Shown one piece after another: positions 55,558-64,000 of a DNA stretch of 64,000 bases (positions are counted from its first letter, which is position 1; every line of letters begins with the position of its first letter). The notes under the pieces were generated by a model. It was not told the DNA's origin, searched no databases, and was given only the letters and a program-made list of their open reading frames with translations. Both the position numbers and the translations under genes were made by a program. Source of the DNA: Donghicola eburneus (GTDB lineage Bacteria; Pseudomonadota; Alphaproteobacteria; Rhodobacterales; Rhodobacteraceae). The stretch lies in the NCBI RefSeq assembly GCF_900115865.1, contig NZ_FOXY01000004.1, forward strand, positions 310,001 to 374,000, given 5' to 3'.

Positions 55558-56853
55558 TTAGTAGTTCGATTCGATCTGAACGCAGGTTTGGGTCTCGGTG
55601 TTGTACATACCGCAGCCCAGATCTTTCCAATCCGACTCCAGAACAGCCGAAGCGGGCAGGAAGTCGGTCCATGCGTCGCCAGCAACCGGCTCGGTCTGGC
55701 TGATGATGTCGAACTGACCGTCTGCGCGGATTTCGCCGATCAGAACAGGCTTCGCGAGGTGGTGGTTGGTGCCCATGACTGCGGTGCCGCCAGTCAGGTT
55801 CGGGAACTCTTGGCCCCACATTGCTTCGCGCACGGCGTCAACGTCGGTGGTGCCAGCGTCGGTCACAGCGTTCACCCACATGTTGAAGCCGATGTAGTGT
55901 GCTTCCATGGGGTCGTTGGTGACGCGTGCTTCGTCGCCGATAAAGGCGTGCCACTGCTTGATGAACTCTGCGTTGGCTTCGGTTTCTGCCGACATGAAGT
56001 AGTTCCATGCTGCCAGGTGACCCACGAGGTTCGAAGTGTCGAGGCCCGACAGTTCTTCTTCGCCAACCGAGAATGCAACGACGGGGATGTCGTCAGCCGA
56101 AATGCCCGCTGCTGCCAGTTCTTTGTAGAAGCCGATGTTCGCATCGCCGTTGATGGTCGAGATCACGCCAACCTGCTTGCCGTCTGCACCCAGTGCGACA
56201 ACGTCGGAAACGATCTTGGACCAGTCCGAGTGACCGAAGGGTGTGTAGTTGACGAAGATGTCTTCGGCCGCGATGCCCTTACCTTCGAGATAGGACTCGA
56301 GGATGTTGTTTGTGGTGCGGGGGTAGACATAGTCGGTGCCGAGCAGAGCGAACTTCTCTACACCCAGTTCGTCGAGGAAGTAGTCAACCGCAGGGATCGC
56401 CTGCTGGTTCGGAGCCGCACCGGTGTAGAACACGTTCTTCGAGGACTCTTCGCCTTCGTACTGAACGGGGTAGAACAGCAGGCCGTTCAATTCTTCGATG
56501 ACGGGCAGAACCGATTTACGCGACACCGAGGTCCAGTTGCCAAAGATGACGTCAACTTCGTGCACGGTCAGCAGCTCGCGCGCTTTTTCAGCGAACAGGG
56601 GCCAGTCGGACGCAGGGTCAACGACGACCGCTTCGAGTTCACAACCCAAGACGCCGCCTTTTTCGTTCTGAGCTGCCACCAGCATTTCCATGGTGTCTTT
56701 CAGAGTGGTCTCCGAAATGGCCATGGTGCCCGAGAGCGAGTGCAGAACGCCAACCTTGATCGGGCCGTCCGCGGGGCAATCCTGTGCCAGAGCGGGCGAA
56801 GCGATGGTGCTGGCCAGAAGTACAGTACGCAGGGCGGTTTTGATGTTCATCAT
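55558..56853 (-). CDS. urtA: Urea ABC transporter substrate-binding protein UrtA
   Basis: A 431-residue periplasmic binding protein with a signal peptide ending SPALA. KVGVLHSLSGTMAISE, GNWTSVSRKSVLPVIEE and LFYPVQYEGEESSKNVFYTGA are UrtA-type, distinguishing it from LivJ. It binds urea for UrtBCDE. The start is a doubled ATG at 56853/56850 with GGAG upstream. First gene of urtABCDE, divergent from ureD. Confidence 0.95.
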   Translation of the reverse strand: MMNIKTALRTVLLASTIASPALAQDCPADGPIKVGVLHSLSGTMAISETTLKDTMEMLVAAQNEKGGVLGCELEAVVVDPASDWPLFAEKARELLTVHEVDVIFGNWTSVSRKSVLPVIEELNGLLFYPVQYEGEESSKNVFYTGAAPNQQAIPAVDYFLDELGVEKFALLGTDYVYPRTTNNILESYLEGKGIAAEDIFVNYTPFGHSDWSKIVSDVVALGADGKQVGVISTINGDANIGFYKELAAAGISADDIPVVAFSVGEEELSGLDTSNLVGHLAAWNYFMSAETEANAEFIKQWHAFIGDEARVTNDPMEAHYIGFNMWVNAVTDAGTTDVDAVREAMWGQEFPNLTGGTAVMGTNHHLAKPVLIGEIRADGQFDIISQTEPVAGDAWTDFLPASAVLESDWKDLGCGMYNTETQTCVQIESNY

Positions 56854-56919
56854 ACCTTTTCTCCAGCAGAGCACGGCTGACGGCCTTGTTTGATGTGGCC
56901 GGTTCCCTTAGCGATGCCC

Positions 56920-56935
56920 TGCAACTTGAGTTGCA
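56920..56935. promoter_or_regulatory. Operator-like palindrome in urt/ure divergent control region
   Basis: TGCAACT and AGTTGCA around TG, a near-symmetric 16-bp site 67 bp upstream of urtA. The 303-bp spacer also has a 9-bp inverted repeat, GTGTGGCGG (56940-56948) with CCGCCACAC (56971-56979), and an A+T-rich half near ureD. Binding by a nitrogen regulator is plausible but no consensus NtrC or sigma-54 site could be recognised. Confidence 0.4.
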
Positions 56936-57156
56936 CTAAGTGTGGCGGTTGTTTGATTGCAGTCGTTCGGCCGCCACACACCCTTGTGAGAAGTCTCACC
57001 TGTTGGTGTCGGAATTGGTTGCCGCTTGGTCGCTTGATTGAAAGTGCTGGTTCCCAACTTCGTGAGGGAACGCGGTTATTTGATTAATTAGTGTGCGATT
57101 ATGTTGTTGATTGCCCATTTGTTAATCTAAAATAATGAGACCCATGCTGATTTGAC

Positions 57157-58050
57157 GTGCACATCTGGCATCTTGTCGGTCAAACTGCCTATCCAGAGAG
57201 CAAGTTTTTTACCGGAAGAAAAAAGATCACCTGTCTCGACACCATATCCAATACGCAGCCTCGATCGCACGGGACGTTGCAGATTACCTCCAAGGCATTG
57301 GGGCGCGGGGCTTCTTCTTTGGGAACCTTGCGTCAGCAGGGCTCTGCCAAGTTTCTATCGGTCTCGCGCCGTGATGCTGTCGAAGGCGTCGTCATTAATA
57401 CGTCGGGTGGGATCACGGGCGGGGATACGCTGCGGATCGACGCGCACGCAGGTGCCGATTCGACGCTGCGACTCACCACGCAAGCGGCAGAGCGAATCTA
57501 TCGCAGCAGTGACCAGACCGCTGGGTCCGTGACCACGCGCTTGTGTGCAGAGCCTGGATCCAGGCTGGATTGGCTGCCGCAAGAGACCATTCTGTTCGAC
57601 AATGCTTATCTGCGCCGAAGTCTAGAGGCCTCGATCACCAGCGACAGTCGCTTCCTCATGGTAGAGCCCGTTTTGTTCGGTCGTCTCGCGATGGGTGAGA
57701 CGGTGCAGCAGGCGCAACTGTCCGACCGCATCACCATCACCAGAGACGATAAAGTGCTGTTCCGTGATGCAACTCTGTTGCGCGGGGACATCGCGAGCCA
57801 GCTTGACCGGCCCGGTGTTGGAAATGGCGCTCGCGCGATGGCCTTTGTCCTGTACGCTGCCCCTGATGCCGAAGCTTACCTTGACCGGATTCGTGATCTG
57901 CTGCCCAACACTGCTGGTGCCTCTTTGGTCGCCGAGGGGGCGCTCGTGATGCGCTTTCTGGCCGCCGACGGTTTTGGCCTGCGCCAATCGCTTTTGCCTG
58001 TTCTCGATTTACTGACGGGTAACGATCTTCCACGTTCATGGAGACTATAG
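57157..58050 (+). CDS. ureD: Urease accessory protein UreD
   Basis: A 297-residue chaperone that, with UreF and UreG, loads nickel into urease. Family motifs start at [13 protein letters not shown] (about residue 34) and include [11 protein letters not shown] and [11 protein letters not shown]. The only usual start codon upstream of these motifs is GTG 57157, which lacks a ribosome site; the first 30 residues match nothing. The true start may be this GTG or a rare codon closer to 57250. It leads the ure operon. Confidence 0.88.
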   Translation: MHIWHLVGQTAYPESKFFTGRKKITCLDTISNTQPRSHGTLQITSKALGRGASSLGTLRQQGSAKFLSVSRRDAVEGVVINTSGGITGGDTLRIDAHAGADSTLRLTTQAAERIYRSSDQTAGSVTTRLCAEPGSRLDWLPQETILFDNAYLRRSLEASITSDSRFLMVEPVLFGRLAMGETVQQAQLSDRITITRDDKVLFRDATLLRGDIASQLDRPGVGNGARAMAFVLYAAPDAEAYLDRIRDLLPNTAGASLVAEGALVMRFLAADGFGLRQSLLPVLDLLTGNDLPRSWRL

Positions 58051-58051
58051 A

Positions 58052-58354
58052 ATGAACCTCACGCCTCGCGAAAAAGACAAGCTGCTGGTGGCTATGGCCG
58101 CCGAGGTCGCGCGCAAGCGTCTGTCCCGCGGTGTTAAACTGAATCACCCCGAAGCGATTGCCCTGATCACCGACGCGGTTGTCGAAGGCGCGCGCGATGG
58201 CCGCTCGGTCGCAGATTTGATGCAAGCCGGTGCCGAAGTCATCACCCGCGAGCAGTGCATGGATGGGATCGCCGAAATGATCCACGAAGTGCAGGTAGAG
58301 GCCACCTTTCCTGACGGGACCAAGCTGGTCACCGTCCACAACCCTATTCGCTAA
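58052..58354 (+). CDS. ureA: Urease subunit gamma
   Basis: A 100-residue structural subunit, full length. [21 protein letters not shown] and the C-terminal VHNPI are diagnostic. It starts one base after the ureD stop. In most bacteria ureB follows directly; here a 55-residue gene intervenes. Confidence 0.97.
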   Translation: MNLTPREKDKLLVAMAAEVARKRLSRGVKLNHPEAIALITDAVVEGARDGRSVADLMQAGAEVITREQCMDGIAEMIHEVQVEATFPDGTKLVTVHNPIR

Positions 58355-58378
58355 CTTCCCGATCAGAGGACATTTATC

Positions 58379-58546
58379 ATGAAACGTTTTGTTGCTCCCT
58401 TGGCCGTTCTTCTGACCGCGACTGCTGCTCAGGCTCACAACGATGGCATCCACATGCATCCCCACGGCACCGAAAACTGGCTGCCCGTTGCGGTCGCGTT
58501 GGGCATCATCGCGCTGGCTGCGGTTGCATGGAAGGCGCGCCAATGA
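58379..58546 (+). CDS. 55-residue His-rich single-pass membrane protein within urease operon
   Basis: A short frame between ureA and ureB, starting at ATG 58379 with AGAGGA upstream and ending in an ATGA overlap with ureB. The N terminus [19 protein letters not shown] is a clean signal peptide. The mature part opens with a His cluster, [11 protein letters not shown] (four His and a Met in 11 residues), and ends in one hydrophobic helix, [17 protein letters not shown]. It should face the periplasm and could bind nickel, but function is unknown. The tight coupling supports a real gene despite its size. Confidence 0.85.
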   Translation: MKRFVAPLAVLLTATAAQAHNDGIHMHPHGTENWLPVAVALGIIALAAVAWKARQ

Positions 58547-58851
58547 TCCCCGGAGAACTTTTTCCCGCCGAAGGGGACCTGACCCTGAACGCGGATCGCG
58601 AGGCGATCACCCTGATGGTTGCAAACACAGGTGACCGCCCCGTTCAGGTCGGCAGCCACTACCACTTTGCGGAAACCAATCCTGCGCTCGACTTTGACCG
58701 CGCCGCTGCGCGCGGCATGCGTCTGGACATCGCCGCAGGGACCGCCGTCCGTTTCGAGCCGGGCCAGCGCCGCGAAGTGCAACTGATCCCAGTGGGCGGT
58801 GCCCGCAAAATTTATGGCTTCAATCAGCAGATCATGGGCGAGCTTGAATGA
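58543..58851 (+). CDS. ureB: Urease subunit beta
   Basis: A 102-residue structural subunit, full length, with [17 protein letters not shown] and [14 protein letters not shown] motifs. It overlaps the 55-residue gene upstream and the 105-residue gene downstream by 4 nt each, so all are translationally coupled. Confidence 0.97.
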   Translation: MIPGELFPAEGDLTLNADREAITLMVANTGDRPVQVGSHYHFAETNPALDFDRAAARGMRLDIAAGTAVRFEPGQRREVQLIPVGGARKIYGFNQQIMGELE

Positions 58852-59165
58852 ACAACCCCTTCCCGGACCCGTTCAAATTATTCAGTGCACAGATGTATGT
58901 CACTGCCATGGCCATTGAGGCCTCTGCCGTGATCGGAATGCGAATGCTGGGTATGTCGGGTCTGTGGGCGGTGCCAAACAGCGAAAACAGCCGCATGATC
59001 AGCGAAAAACAAGTCGCTTTTGCCAAGTCCAGCCAAAAGGCGTTTATCGCCGCCATGAGCGGAAAAACTGCTGACGTCGTGATGATGGAAGCCGCGAAGC
59101 CTTTGCGCCGCCGGACCTCTGCCAACCACAAACGCCTGACCCGCCTCGGTCCGAAGACTTTCTAG
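58848..59165 (+). CDS. 105-residue protein between ureB and ureC (Rhodobacteraceae 'antifreeze'-labelled family)
   Basis: A helical, Met- and Ala-rich protein with [38 protein letters not shown] and a basic C terminus ([16 protein letters not shown]). Rhodobacteraceae encode several similar proteins, often mislabelled antifreeze protein, and the R. sphaeroides urease cluster has an orf136 in this same slot. The pattern is reminiscent of phasin-like helical proteins. A role in urease assembly or localisation is inference. Confidence 0.75.
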   Translation: MNNPFPDPFKLFSAQMYVTAMAIEASAVIGMRMLGMSGLWAVPNSENSRMISEKQVAFAKSSQKAFIAAMSGKTADVVMMEAAKPLRRRTSANHKRLTRLGPKTF

Positions 59166-59174
59166 GAGTTTCCT

Positions 59175-60935
59175 ATGCCCGCAACGATTAAACGCTCCGA
59201 TTACGCAGCGATGTTCGGCCCGACCACGGGCGATCGTCTGCGCCTAGCCGACACTGATCTGATCATCGAGGTCGAGCGCGACCTGACCGCCGAAGCCGTT
59301 GGTGCCGCCCGCACCGGTGGCGATGGCCCCAACGCTGCGATCTACGGCGAAGAGGTGAAGTTCGGCGGAGGCAAAGTCATCCGTGACGGTATGGGCCAAG
59401 CCCAGACTACGCGCGCTGACGGTGCCGTTGATACCGTGGTCACCAATGCGCTCATTGTAGACTGGACTGGCATTTACAAAGCGGATGTTGGCCTCAAGGA
59501 TGGGCGGATTCACAAGATCGGCAAGGCGGGTAACCCTGACACCCAACCTGGCGTCAACATCATCGTTGGCCCCGGCACCGAGGTCATCGCGGGCGAAGGT
59601 CGCATCCTGACCGCAGGCGGGTTCGACAGCCACATCCATTATATCTGCCCCCAGCAGATCGAGGACGCCCTGCATTCCGGCCTGACCACTATGCTTGGCG
59701 GCGGCACTGGCCCCGCGCACGGCACGCTGGCAACCACCTGTACCCCCGGCCCTTGGCATATTGGCCGGATGCTGCAATCGGCGGATGCCTTCCCGATGAA
59801 CCTTGCCTTCGCGGGCAAGGGTAACGCGTCGCTCCCTGCGGCTCTTGAAGAACAGATCAAGGCGGGTGCTTGCGCCTTGAAGCTGCACGAGGACTGGGGC
59901 ACCACCCCCGGCGCGATCGATTGCTGCCTTGGCGTGGCCGATGCGATGGACGTTCAGGTGATGATCCACACGGACACCCTGAACGAATCCGGCTTTGTTG
60001 AGCATACCGTTAAAGCCATGAAGGGTCGCACCATCCACGCCTTCCACACCGAAGGTGCGGGCGGTGGTCACGCCCCCGACATCATCAAAATCTGCGGCGA
60101 AGAGCATGTTCTGCCCTCGTCCACCAACCCGACCCGCCCCTTCACGGTGAACACGCTCGAGGAACACCTCGACATGCTCATGGTCTGTCATCACCTTGAT
60201 AAATCGATCCCCGAAGACATCGCCTTTGCCGAAAGCCGCATCCGCCGCGAAACCATCGCCGCCGAGGACATCCTGCACGACATGGGCGCGTTCTCGATCA
60301 TCGCGTCGGACAGTCAGGCTATGGGGCGCGTCGGCGAGGTGCTGATTCGCACATGGCAGACCGCCGACAAGATGAAGAAGCAGCGTGGTCGCCTGCCCGA
60401 AGAAACCGGCGACAACGACAACTTCCGTGTCCGCCGCTACATCGCCAAGTACACTATCAATCCTGCGATTGCGCATGGCATCGGCCACCAGATCGGCAGC
60501 ATCGAAGAAGGCAAGCGCGCCGACCTCGTGCTGTGGAACCCCGCATTCTTTGGCGTGAAGCCCGAGATGGTCTTGATCGGTGGCAGTATTGCGATGGCCC
60601 AGATGGGCGATCCCAACGCCTCAATCCCGACGCCGCAGCCGGTCTATTCGCGCCCGATGTTCGGCGCCTATGGCCGTGCGGTCGAGAACTCGGCGGTTAT
60701 CTTCGTGTCCGAGGCCGCCCAAGCGGACGACATCGGCAAGAAGCTGGGGATATTCAAGCAGACCGTCGCGGTGCAAAACACCCGCGGCATCGGAAAGAGC
60801 GATCTGAAGCTGAACACCGCCCTGCCCAAGGTCGAGGTGAACCCCGAAACCTATGAAGTCCGCGCAGACGGCGAATTGCTGACCTGTCAGCCCGCCGAGT
60901 CCCTGCCGATGGCCCAACGTTACTTCCTGTTCTAA
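59175..60935 (+). CDS. ureC: Urease subunit alpha (catalytic)
   Basis: A 586-residue nickel hydrolase. Carbamylated Lys236 (ALKLHEDWG), nickel ligands His153 and His155 (DSHIH), His265, His291 and Asp379 (SDSQAMG), and catalytic His339 in the flap MVCHHLD are all present. Numbers are 19 higher than in the Klebsiella enzyme because of a 19-residue Gly/Ala-rich insert at about residues 38-56, between DLT and [11 protein letters not shown]. The rest is canonical. Confidence 0.97.
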   Translation: MPATIKRSDYAAMFGPTTGDRLRLADTDLIIEVERDLTAEAVGAARTGGDGPNAAIYGEEVKFGGGKVIRDGMGQAQTTRADGAVDTVVTNALIVDWTGIYKADVGLKDGRIHKIGKAGNPDTQPGVNIIVGPGTEVIAGEGRILTAGGFDSHIHYICPQQIEDALHSGLTTMLGGGTGPAHGTLATTCTPGPWHIGRMLQSADAFPMNLAFAGKGNASLPAALEEQIKAGACALKLHEDWGTTPGAIDCCLGVADAMDVQVMIHTDTLNESGFVEHTVKAMKGRTIHAFHTEGAGGGHAPDIIKICGEEHVLPSSTNPTRPFTVNTLEEHLDMLMVCHHLDKSIPEDIAFAESRIRRETIAAEDILHDMGAFSIIASDSQAMGRVGEVLIRTWQTADKMKKQRGRLPEETGDNDNFRVRRYIAKYTINPAIAHGIGHQIGSIEEGKRADLVLWNPAFFGVKPEMVLIGGSIAMAQMGDPNASIPTPQPVYSRPMFGAYGRAVENSAVIFVSEAAQADDIGKKLGIFKQTVAVQNTRGIGKSDLKLNTALPKVEVNPETYEVRADGELLTCQPAESLPMAQRYFLF

Positions 60936-60939
60936 GACT

Positions 60940-61380
60940 ATGATCGTCGCAAATACCTACCATAACCACACCCACGGCACTCCGGCTGCCCGCATTTCCC
61001 TGACTTACGAGGCGCGCTTCCTGCGCCGCCGCGTGCTGGTCACGGACGACGGGCTCGAATTCCTGCTGGACCTCGAACAGACCACCTCTTTGGATCATGG
61101 CGGTGCCCTGATCCTTGAGGACGGTCGCGAGATCGAAATCGTTGCTGCTCCTGAAACCCTGCTGCAAGTGCGCGGGGAGCATCTGGTGCGGTTGGCATGG
61201 CACATCGGCAACCGCCACACGCCCTGCCAGATCGAAGAGGATCGCCTGCTGATCCAGCCCGACCACGTGATCCAAGATATGCTGGGGAAACTGGGGGCCG
61301 ATGTGGCCGAAGTCACCGAGCCCTTCACCCCCGAAGGTGGGGCCTATGGTCACGGACGCACCCATTCCCATGCGCACTGA
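60940..61380 (+). CDS. ureE: Urease accessory protein UreE (nickel metallochaperone)
   Basis: A 146-residue protein that delivers nickel. His-rich segments occur at both ends: YHNHTH at residues 7-12 and [10 protein letters not shown] at the C terminus. The core HLVRLAWHIGNRHTPCQ contains the conserved dimer-interface His. It starts 4 nt after ureC. Confidence 0.94.
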   Translation: MIVANTYHNHTHGTPAARISLTYEARFLRRRVLVTDDGLEFLLDLEQTTSLDHGGALILEDGREIEIVAAPETLLQVRGEHLVRLAWHIGNRHTPCQIEEDRLLIQPDHVIQDMLGKLGADVAEVTEPFTPEGGAYGHGRTHSHAH

Positions 61381-61999
61381 CGCCACGATCCTGCTGGCCC
61401 AATGGCTCTCGCCTGCCTTTCCGGTGGGCGCGTTCGCCTATTCCAGCGGGCTCGAGTCGGCTGTGGCGGGTGGCCTGACCGTCGATGGATTGCAGGACTG
61501 GCTGGCGGATTTTCTGGTCCACGGCACGGGACGGTCGGACGCGATCCTGATCCGCGCCGCTGCCGAAACCGACAATGCCGCCGAGGTGGACGAGGTCGCC
61601 CGCGCGTTTTGCGCCAGTCGGGAGCGGTTGCTGGAGACCGAATCCATCGGCCGTGCGTTTTGCCTGCAGTTGGCGAATGTTTGGAATTTGCCCGTAGCAA
61701 ACCTGAGCTACCCGGTTGCCTTGGGGCAGGGGCTGCGGGCGCTGGACTTGCCGGTCGATCTGGCGATCCAGATGTACCTGCACGCTTATGTCTCTAATAT
61801 GATCGCGGCGGCGCAACGCTTGATGCCGCTGGGGCACACGAATGGCCAGCGCATCCTGACGGACCTGACGCCGCTCTGCGCAGAAGTTGCCGAAGAAACC
61901 AAAGGGTTGGGGTGCGATGACATCACCAGCCAATGCTTTGCCGCCGACATCGCGGCCATGCAGCACGAAGTACTAAGTCCAAGGATTTTCCGCACATGA
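61370..61999 (+). CDS. ureF: Urease accessory protein UreF
   Basis: A 209-residue chaperone; [23 protein letters not shown] is diagnostic. ATG 61370 agrees with homologue starts and overlaps ureE by 11 nt; an ATG 24 nt upstream has a better ribosome site (GGTGGGG) and remains possible. UreF bridges UreD and UreG in nickel insertion. Confidence 0.93.
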   Translation: MRTDATILLAQWLSPAFPVGAFAYSSGLESAVAGGLTVDGLQDWLADFLVHGTGRSDAILIRAAAETDNAAEVDEVARAFCASRERLLETESIGRAFCLQLANVWNLPVANLSYPVALGQGLRALDLPVDLAIQMYLHAYVSNMIAAAQRLMPLGHTNGQRILTDLTPLCAEVAEETKGLGCDDITSQCFAADIAAMQHEVLSPRIFRT

Positions 62000-62607
62000 G
62001 CAAACGGAATGGCCCGCTGCGGGTCGGGATCGGGGGTCCTGTCGGCGCCGGCAAGACCAGCCTGACCGCCGCCCTGTCCAAGCGCCTCAAAGACACGCAT
62101 TCGATCGGAGTGATCACCAACGACATCTACACCCAAGAGGATGCCGAGGCCTTGATGCGCATGCAGATCCTGCCGCAGGACCGCATCATCGGCGTGGAAA
62201 CGGGCGGCTGCCCGCACACGGCGATCCGCGAGGATGCGTCGATCAACCTTGCCGCTGTTGCCGAAATGCAGGAACGCCATCCCGACGTGGAAATCGTTCT
62301 GATCGAGAGCGGTGGCGATAACCTGTCGGCGACTTTCAGCCCCGAACTGGCGGACGTGACCATCTATGTAATCGATGTCGCCGCGGGCGAGGAAATTCCG
62401 CGCAAAGGTGGCCCCGCCATCACGCGCTCGGACATTCTGGTGATTAACAAGACGGATCTGGCCCCCCATGTGGGCGCATCGCTCGAGGTCATGGACCGAG
62501 ACGCCACCCGCGTCCGTAAAGGCCTGCCCTTTGTCTTCGCGTCTGTCCGCAAGGAAGAGGGTGTGGATCAGGTCGTGGAGCTGCTGTCGAAAATTGGCGG
62601 GTTTTGA
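61996..62607 (+). CDS. ureG: Urease accessory GTPase UreG
   Basis: A 203-residue SIMIBI GTPase with P-loop [11 protein letters not shown] (Lys20), the metal-binding CPH motif in [11 protein letters not shown] and [11 protein letters not shown]. It couples GTP hydrolysis to nickel delivery. ATGA overlap with ureF. Last gene of the operon. Confidence 0.96.
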   Translation: MSKRNGPLRVGIGGPVGAGKTSLTAALSKRLKDTHSIGVITNDIYTQEDAEALMRMQILPQDRIIGVETGGCPHTAIREDASINLAAVAEMQERHPDVEIVLIESGGDNLSATFSPELADVTIYVIDVAAGEEIPRKGGPAITRSDILVINKTDLAPHVGASLEVMDRDATRVRKGLPFVFASVRKEEGVDQVVELLSKIGGF

Positions 62608-62612
62608 AAAAC

Positions 62613-62643
62613 GAAAAAGGGCCGCCCTCGGGCGACCCTTTCG
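62613..62643. terminator. Bidirectional terminator between ureG and rpsO
   Basis: CGAAAAAGGGCCGCCC can pair with GGGCGACCCTTTCG around TC, with internal mismatches. It lies between the convergent genes. Confidence 0.75.
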
Positions 62644-62664
62644 AAACCTGTCTAGGTTCCTGAA

Positions 62665-62934
62665 TTAGCGACGGATGCCCAGACGCTTGATCAGGTCCTG
62701 GTAACGTGCTTCTTCTTTGCCCTTCAAGTAGTCCAGCAGCTTGCGGCGCTGAGCAACCATCATCAGCAGACCACGACGCGAGTGGTTGTCTTTCTTGTGG
62801 GTTTTGAAGTGCTCGGTCAGGGTGGTGATACGCGAGGTCAGGATAGCAACCTGTACTTCGGGCGAACCGGTGTCGCCTTCTTTGGTTGCGAATTCTTTGA
62901 GAATGCGTGCTTTTTCTTCAACAGTGATCGACAT
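62665..62934 (-). CDS. rpsO: 30S ribosomal protein S15
   Basis: An 89-residue protein, full length, with [19 protein letters not shown] and [23 protein letters not shown]. It binds 16S rRNA and starts assembly of the small-subunit platform. Immediately downstream on its strand one would usually expect pnp; instead the ure and urt operons lie between. Confidence 0.97.
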   Translation of the reverse strand: MSITVEEKARILKEFATKEGDTGSPEVQVAILTSRITTLTEHFKTHKKDNHSRRGLLMMVAQRRKLLDYLKGKEEARYQDLIKRLGIRR

Positions 62935-63061
62935 CGGGGTCTCCTGTTAGGTTAAGGGTTATGGCTCAGGCCGGGATGTCGTCCAGCAAGGCCCTTGGAG
63001 ATATCCGCAACAGCGGATGCGTGCTGTTACGCGATTCTGTCTGAAAAATAAAGGCTCTTTG

Positions 63062-64000
63062 TCAGGCGAATGCGTGAAGCCCGAAAGACGCAGCTTCGCG
63101 CGCGCTAAGCAGGATCACGTCATCCTCTGTCAGACTGGTGCTATCTGTCTTTGCCACCACTGTACCGTCAACGCGAATGCACCGCATTCCATCTTCGCCT
63201 AGGCCTTGATCCAGACTGAGGGTTGGCGTGTCTTCGTCCATGCTATCGTCGTACAGCACAAAGAGATCGTCCTCTTTTGCGTCGAAATCTTGAATGATGG
63301 CGGGTGCTGTTTCGTCACTGATTTCCTCGGACAGCTCTATTGCGTAGATGTCGCTGCCGTCTCCGCCATGGAAGTAGTCGCCCATGCCGCCGATCAGCGT
63401 ATCATCCCCAAGGCCCCCATTCAGAAAATCCAGATCATCGCTGCGATCGACGATCACATCGTTGCCTTGGCCGCCAAAGAGTGCATCGCTCCCGCCGCCG
63501 CCAACCAGAGTATCATCCCCCAAGCAGCCGGAAAGTTGATCGTCGCCCCCTGAGCCGCGGAGCAGGTCGTTATCTGGGCCGCCGTTCAGGCTATCGGTCC
63601 CCGAACCACCCACCAAAGTGTCGCCGCCTGTCATACCACTCAGGACATCTTCGTGCTGACCGCCATCAAGCAAGTCGTCTCCGTCGCCGCCAGAGAGTGT
63701 GTCGGTGCCATCACCCCCCAACAAACTATCTGCGCCTGATTGCCCGTTCAGGCTGTCGTTCCCAGCGTGGCCGGACATCAGATCGTCGCCGTCAGAGCCA
63801 ACCAGTTGCTCAGAGGCACTGCCGCCATCCAGCGTGTCGTCATCTGCGCTGCCGGTCAGAATATCGCCGGACTCTGGCGTTTCGGCGCGTAATTCTTCGG
63901 TTTCGTCTTCGGTGCTATCATCCGGCTCTGCATCGACCTGACCGGTCTCGGGCATTACCGTCATGGCCCCGACCATCAGGGCACCAAGTAAACTGGCCAG
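63062..64000 (-). CDS. RTX-repeat calcium-binding protein (5' end outside window)
   Basis: At least 312 residues, open to the window edge. The visible N-terminal part, LASLLGALMVGAMTV, is hydrophobic, suggesting a membrane anchor that begins outside. Then comes an acidic stretch and about 15 Gly/Asp-rich nonapeptide repeats (GGDGTDTLS, GGDGDDLLD, GGQGNDVIV type), which bind calcium and fold as a beta-roll. The C terminus has FHGGDGSDIYAIELSEE. Similar roseobacter proteins have unassigned surface or regulatory roles; secretion and function are not shown. Confidence 0.85.
   Translation of the reverse strand: MASLLGALMVGAMTVMPETGQVDAEPDDSTEDETEELRAETPESGDILTGSADDDTLDGGSASEQLVGSDGDDLMSGHAGNDSLNGQSGADSLLGGDGTDTLSGGDGDDLLDGGQHEDVLSGMTGGDTLVGGSGTDSLNGGPDNDLLRGSGGDDQLSGCLGDDTLVGGGGSDALFGGQGNDVIVDRSDDLDFLNGGLGDDTLIGGMGDYFHGGDGSDIYAIELSEEISDETAPAIIQDFDAKEDDLFVLYDDSMDEDTPTLSLDQGLGEDGMRCIRVDGTVVAKTDSTSLTEDDVILLSAREAASFGLHAFA

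Noticed and set aside
55588-56880. Open frame antisense to urtA
   Set aside because: Shadow of urtA; the encoded sequence has no domain features.
56854-57156. Sigma-54 promoter for urease or Urt
   Set aside because: No GG-N10-GC element with the TGGCAC/TTGC consensus was found on either strand.
59244-60488. Open frame of over 400 codons antisense to ureC
   Set aside because: G+C-rich codon use leaves the opposite strand open; the translation has no recognisable domain and ureC is beyond doubt.
63100-63900. Repetitive DNA that might suggest a repeat array or CRISPR
   Set aside because: The repeats are coding nonapeptide RTX repeats; spacing is 27 bp and units are divergent, with no spacer structure.

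Overview
This 64 kb window comes from the chromosome of an alphaproteobacterium, most likely of the Rhodobacteraceae (Roseobacter group). The evidence is high G+C coding DNA, closest-looking protein families (Rhodobacter-type porin, DUF3576 lipoprotein, TIGR03862 flavoprotein, UMF1 transporter), and alphaproteobacterial gene orders such as leuS-lptE-holA and a urease operon with an extra gene between ureB and ureC. No rRNA, tRNA, IS element, prophage or CRISPR array was seen.

Layout. 1-8.7 kb: the C-terminal part of a hybrid histidine kinase, yggT-recQ-yaaA on the minus strand, a hotdog thioesterase, a UMF1 transporter with mepA, a queuosine-precursor transporter behind a structured leader, an intergenic SD/anti-SD RNA element, and arfB. 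8.7-9.7 kb: an A+T-richer two-gene insert (ImmA/IrrE protease plus small membrane protein). 9.8-14 kb: NAD salvage genes pncA and pncB flanking a hybrid sensor kinase. 14-23 kb: trhO, HNH protein, flavoprotein, then DUF3576 / glycosyltransferase / leuS-lptE-holA. 23-30 kb: porin, TPR-sulfotransferase, yggS, PEBP-like protein, L,D-transpeptidase, ribA, an OmpR-type regulator and xthA. 30-40 kb: thioredoxin-TPR, LON-N protein and Trm112 protein, ubiH-type monooxygenase, amidase, aminotransferase, ftsK, lolA, SLT lipoprotein. 40-50 kb: hspQ, gamma-glutamyltransferase, an RsbW/RsbV-like pair, fRMsr, RluA-type synthase, a kinase-like fusion protein, aldehyde dehydrogenase, peroxiredoxin, pnp.

50-63 kb is a urea-use island: urtABCDE (ABC urea importer, minus strand) and ureD-A-(55-aa His-rich membrane peptide)-B-(105-aa protein)-C-E-F-G (plus strand), diverging from one 300-bp control region that carries inverted repeats. 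The island separates rpsO from pnp, which are neighbours in many bacteria. Urea would be imported by Urt and hydrolysed by the nickel enzyme UreABC, which UreDEFG assemble. The window ends in a 5'-truncated RTX-repeat calcium-binding protein.

The least explained items are the 55-aa His-rich peptide and 105-aa protein within the urease operon, a 19-residue insert near the N terminus of UreC, the SD/anti-SD RNA element at about 8.1-8.25 kb, the structured leader of the queuosine-precursor transporter, the ImmA/IrrE-membrane protein pair, and a kinase-like protein with a C-terminal region resembling the AMP-binding-enzyme C-terminal subdomain.
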